Both the position numbers and the translations under genes were made by a program. Positions 7,092 through 7,230 of a stretch of DNA of 7,230 nucleotides are shown in pieces. This stretch comes from an uncultured Eubacteriales bacterium (GTDB lineage Bacteria; Bacillota; Clostridia; Lachnospirales; Lachnospiraceae): assembly GCA_900313765.1 (NCBI GenBank), contig OMSN01000167.1, positions 1-7,230 on the forward strand, given 5' to 3'. Under the pieces are notes generated by a model. It was not told where the DNA came from. It made no database searches and was given only the letters and a program-made list of their open reading frames with translations. Within the stretch, counting starts at the first letter, position 1. The number at the start of each line of letters is the position of its first letter.

Positions 7092-7228
7092 ACCGCCTCC
7101 GATCGAGGTTCCGCCAGGTTGATCATAATAGCTTCCACGACGTCGTTAGAGCCAACCACTTGAATGGTTGTATCCGGCAAAGTGGGAGTCTGAAAAGTTG
7201 CGACGTCGTAACCGTCGACTTTTTCCGT
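7092..7228 (-). other. Coding-like 3' part of an upstream gene or frameshifted N-terminal domain of the permease
   Basis: From base 7228 the minus strand gives an open, protein-like frame: TEKVDGYDVATFQTP, then TLPDTTIQVVGSNDVVEA. It looks like an extracytoplasmic beta-rich domain. Around 7120-7126 the sense of this frame fades, while the frame of the permease becomes meaningful one base away: YYDQPGGTSIGGGT leading straight into the first membrane helix EIPPYAVLILF. Adding one base near GAAGCTATTATG would join them into one polypeptide with a glycine-rich linker. In the permease frame itself a TAA lies at about 7148-7146. I do not recognise the domain. It could be the last part of a membrane-anchored or binding domain fused to the permease, or an unrelated gene overlapping the permease start. 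Confidence 0.45.
7096..7100 (-). promoter_or_regulatory. Ribosome binding site before the GTG start of the LplB-like permease
   Basis: The minus strand reads GGAGG, seven bases (CGGTACG), then GTG at 7088. This spacing is ideal and supports initiation there. The same bases also encode a glycine-rich linker (SIGGGT) if the frame is read through from upstream, so the match may be coincidental. Confidence 0.5.
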
Positions 7229-7230
7229 CG

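Noticed and set aside
7138..7209. Palindrome CGACGTCG present twice, 63 bases apart (7138-7145 and 7201-7208).
   Set aside because: 63 bases is a whole number of codons, and both copies encode Asp-Val in the upstream coding-like frame; more likely codon use than paired operators, though a regulatory role cannot be excluded.

Overview
The window reads as a piece of a Firmicutes chromosome, most likely a gut clostridium of the Lachnospiraceae type. The evidence is strong GGAGG ribosome binding sites before almost every gene, GC close to 50%, and a gene set typical of that group: a PTS-domain regulator, LplB/LplC-type sugar permeases, a YesL/DUF624 protein and a sugar isomerase-like enzyme with a DUF6379 partner. 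Taxonomy is inferred from style, not from a marker gene.

Layout. On the + strand, bases 1-1101 hold the C-terminal part of a PRD/PTS-domain transcriptional regulator whose N-terminus lies before the window. A strong hairpin at 1185-1219 separates it from a convergent minus-strand cluster filling 1259 to the right edge. In transcription order that cluster has: a coding-looking stretch running in from beyond the window (7230 to about 7125); an LplB-like sugar ABC permease with an unusual N-terminal membrane extension (7088-5928); an LplC-like second permease, broken by an internal deletion (5913-5115); a DUF6379 small subunit (5098-4631); a xylose-isomerase-like TIM barrel protein (4631-3579); a DUF624 membrane protein (3574-2939); a single-pass membrane-anchored protein (2958-2248); and a flavodoxin-like reductase with a Cys cluster and a C-terminal zinc ribbon, broken by a frameshift (2189-1259). 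Gaps are between 60 and -20 bases, so this looks like one operon. No gene-free stretch exceeds about 160 bases.

How the genes fit together. The TIM barrel plus DUF6379 pair, translationally coupled through TAATG, is the signature of the two-subunit C-glycoside deglycosidases, which cleave the C-C bond between a 3-oxo sugar and an aromatic aglycone. Beside sugar permeases this suggests uptake and breakdown of a C-glycoside or related modified sugar. The enzyme that would oxidise the sugar C3, the solute-binding protein and the ATPase are not seen.

The main caution is that two genes are clearly broken, and a third reading-frame break probably lies just upstream of the first permease. Either the locus is decaying or the sequence contains indel errors. 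The three sites can be checked independently.
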